A stretch of DNA of 5,585 nucleotides from JBGSYN01 sp041750975 (GTDB taxonomy: Bacteria > Pseudomonadota > Alphaproteobacteria > Geminicoccales > Geminicoccaceae), in the NCBI GenBank assembly GCA_041750975.1, contig JBGSYN010000086.1:1-5585 (forward strand), read 5' to 3'. This document shows, in pieces, positions 5,407 through 5,585 of this stretch. Positions within the stretch are counted from its first letter, which is position 1, and every line of letters starts with the position of its first letter. The notes beneath the pieces are model-generated. The model searched no databases, was not told where the DNA came from, and saw nothing but the letters and a program-made list of their open reading frames with translations. The position numbers were made by a program, and so were the translations under genes.

Positions 5407-5583
5407 CTAGATCGCCGGACTGACAAGGACCGGCTTCGGCACGAAATCGGACTGCCCGGTTTTGGGCCGTGGTGAGGGCGGCTTCGGCGGTTTTGAGGCC
5501 GCGGCCGGAATTTGCAGCCGGCCACGCCGCGCCATCCGGTCGAGGGCGCCGAACATGCCTATCGGACGATCGAACTCGAACTC
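5407..5583 (-). CDS. Unrecognised protein with proline-rich C-terminus (5' partial)
   Basis: From the right edge a minus-strand frame stays open to a TAG at 5409-5407, giving 58 residues. It starts with EFEFDRPIGMFGALDRMARR, continues GRLQIPAAAS, and passes into KPPKPPSPRPKTG and a short hydrophobic end, VLVSPAI. Codons end mostly in G or C, as in the neighbouring genes, and the residue pattern (a compact acidic/basic segment followed by a Pro/Lys tail) looks like the end of a real protein rather than a chance frame. I do not recognise the family. Its stop lies 65 bases before the nucleoside hydrolase start on the same strand, so the two may share a transcript. It is too short for a function call, and the start lies outside the window. 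Confidence 0.5.
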   Translation of the reverse strand, partial: EFEFDRPIGMFGALDRMARRGRLQIPAAASKPPKPPSPRPKTGQSDFVPKPVLVSPAI

Positions 5584-5585
5584 AG

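Overview
This high-GC window most resembles an alphaproteobacterial chromosome, of a Rhizobiales or Rhodospirillales type. The assignment rests on base composition, codon use and the gene families present (Gfo/Idh/MocA with ThuA, a secreted nucleoside hydrolase). No marker gene allows a firmer assignment. I see no rRNA, tRNA, CRISPR array, integrase or transposase.

Left part, 1-817, plus strand: the last 42 codons of a Gfo/Idh/MocA-type oxidoreductase, then 24 bases later a complete ThuA-domain protein with a good ribosome binding site. The pair looks like the end of a sugar or polyol utilisation operon. Facing it, only 12 bases away, is an unrecognised 260-residue protein on the minus strand (830-1612). 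It starts at TTG and has a helix-rich N-terminal half and a low-complexity hydrophilic tail.

Middle part, 1613-2995: a visibly more AT-rich stretch holding one minus-strand gene, a Mrr-type restriction endonuclease (1783-2727). It has an N-terminal winged-helix-like domain and a C-terminal PD-(D/E)xK nuclease domain, and no methyltransferase partner is in view. Non-coding flanks lie on both sides; the upstream one carries a perfect 8-bp inverted repeat. Composition and isolation suggest a horizontally acquired defence gene.

Right part, 2996-5585: a complete, exported nucleoside hydrolase on the minus strand (4253-5341) lies 65 bases downstream of the C-terminal end of an unrecognised proline-rich protein that runs off the window. 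Convergent to it is a class I SAM-dependent methyltransferase (3231-4073, plus). Just upstream of the methyltransferase, on the minus strand, lies a remnant of a second nucleoside hydrolase: its last 21 codons closely match the end of the intact gene, and weaker similarity reaches further back across an apparent one-base frameshift. A tandem or dispersed paralog therefore appears to have been lost, leaving only its 3' end.

The most notable observations are the nucleoside hydrolase remnant and the solitary Mrr island. I do not see convincing evidence for a wholly new multi-gene system here.
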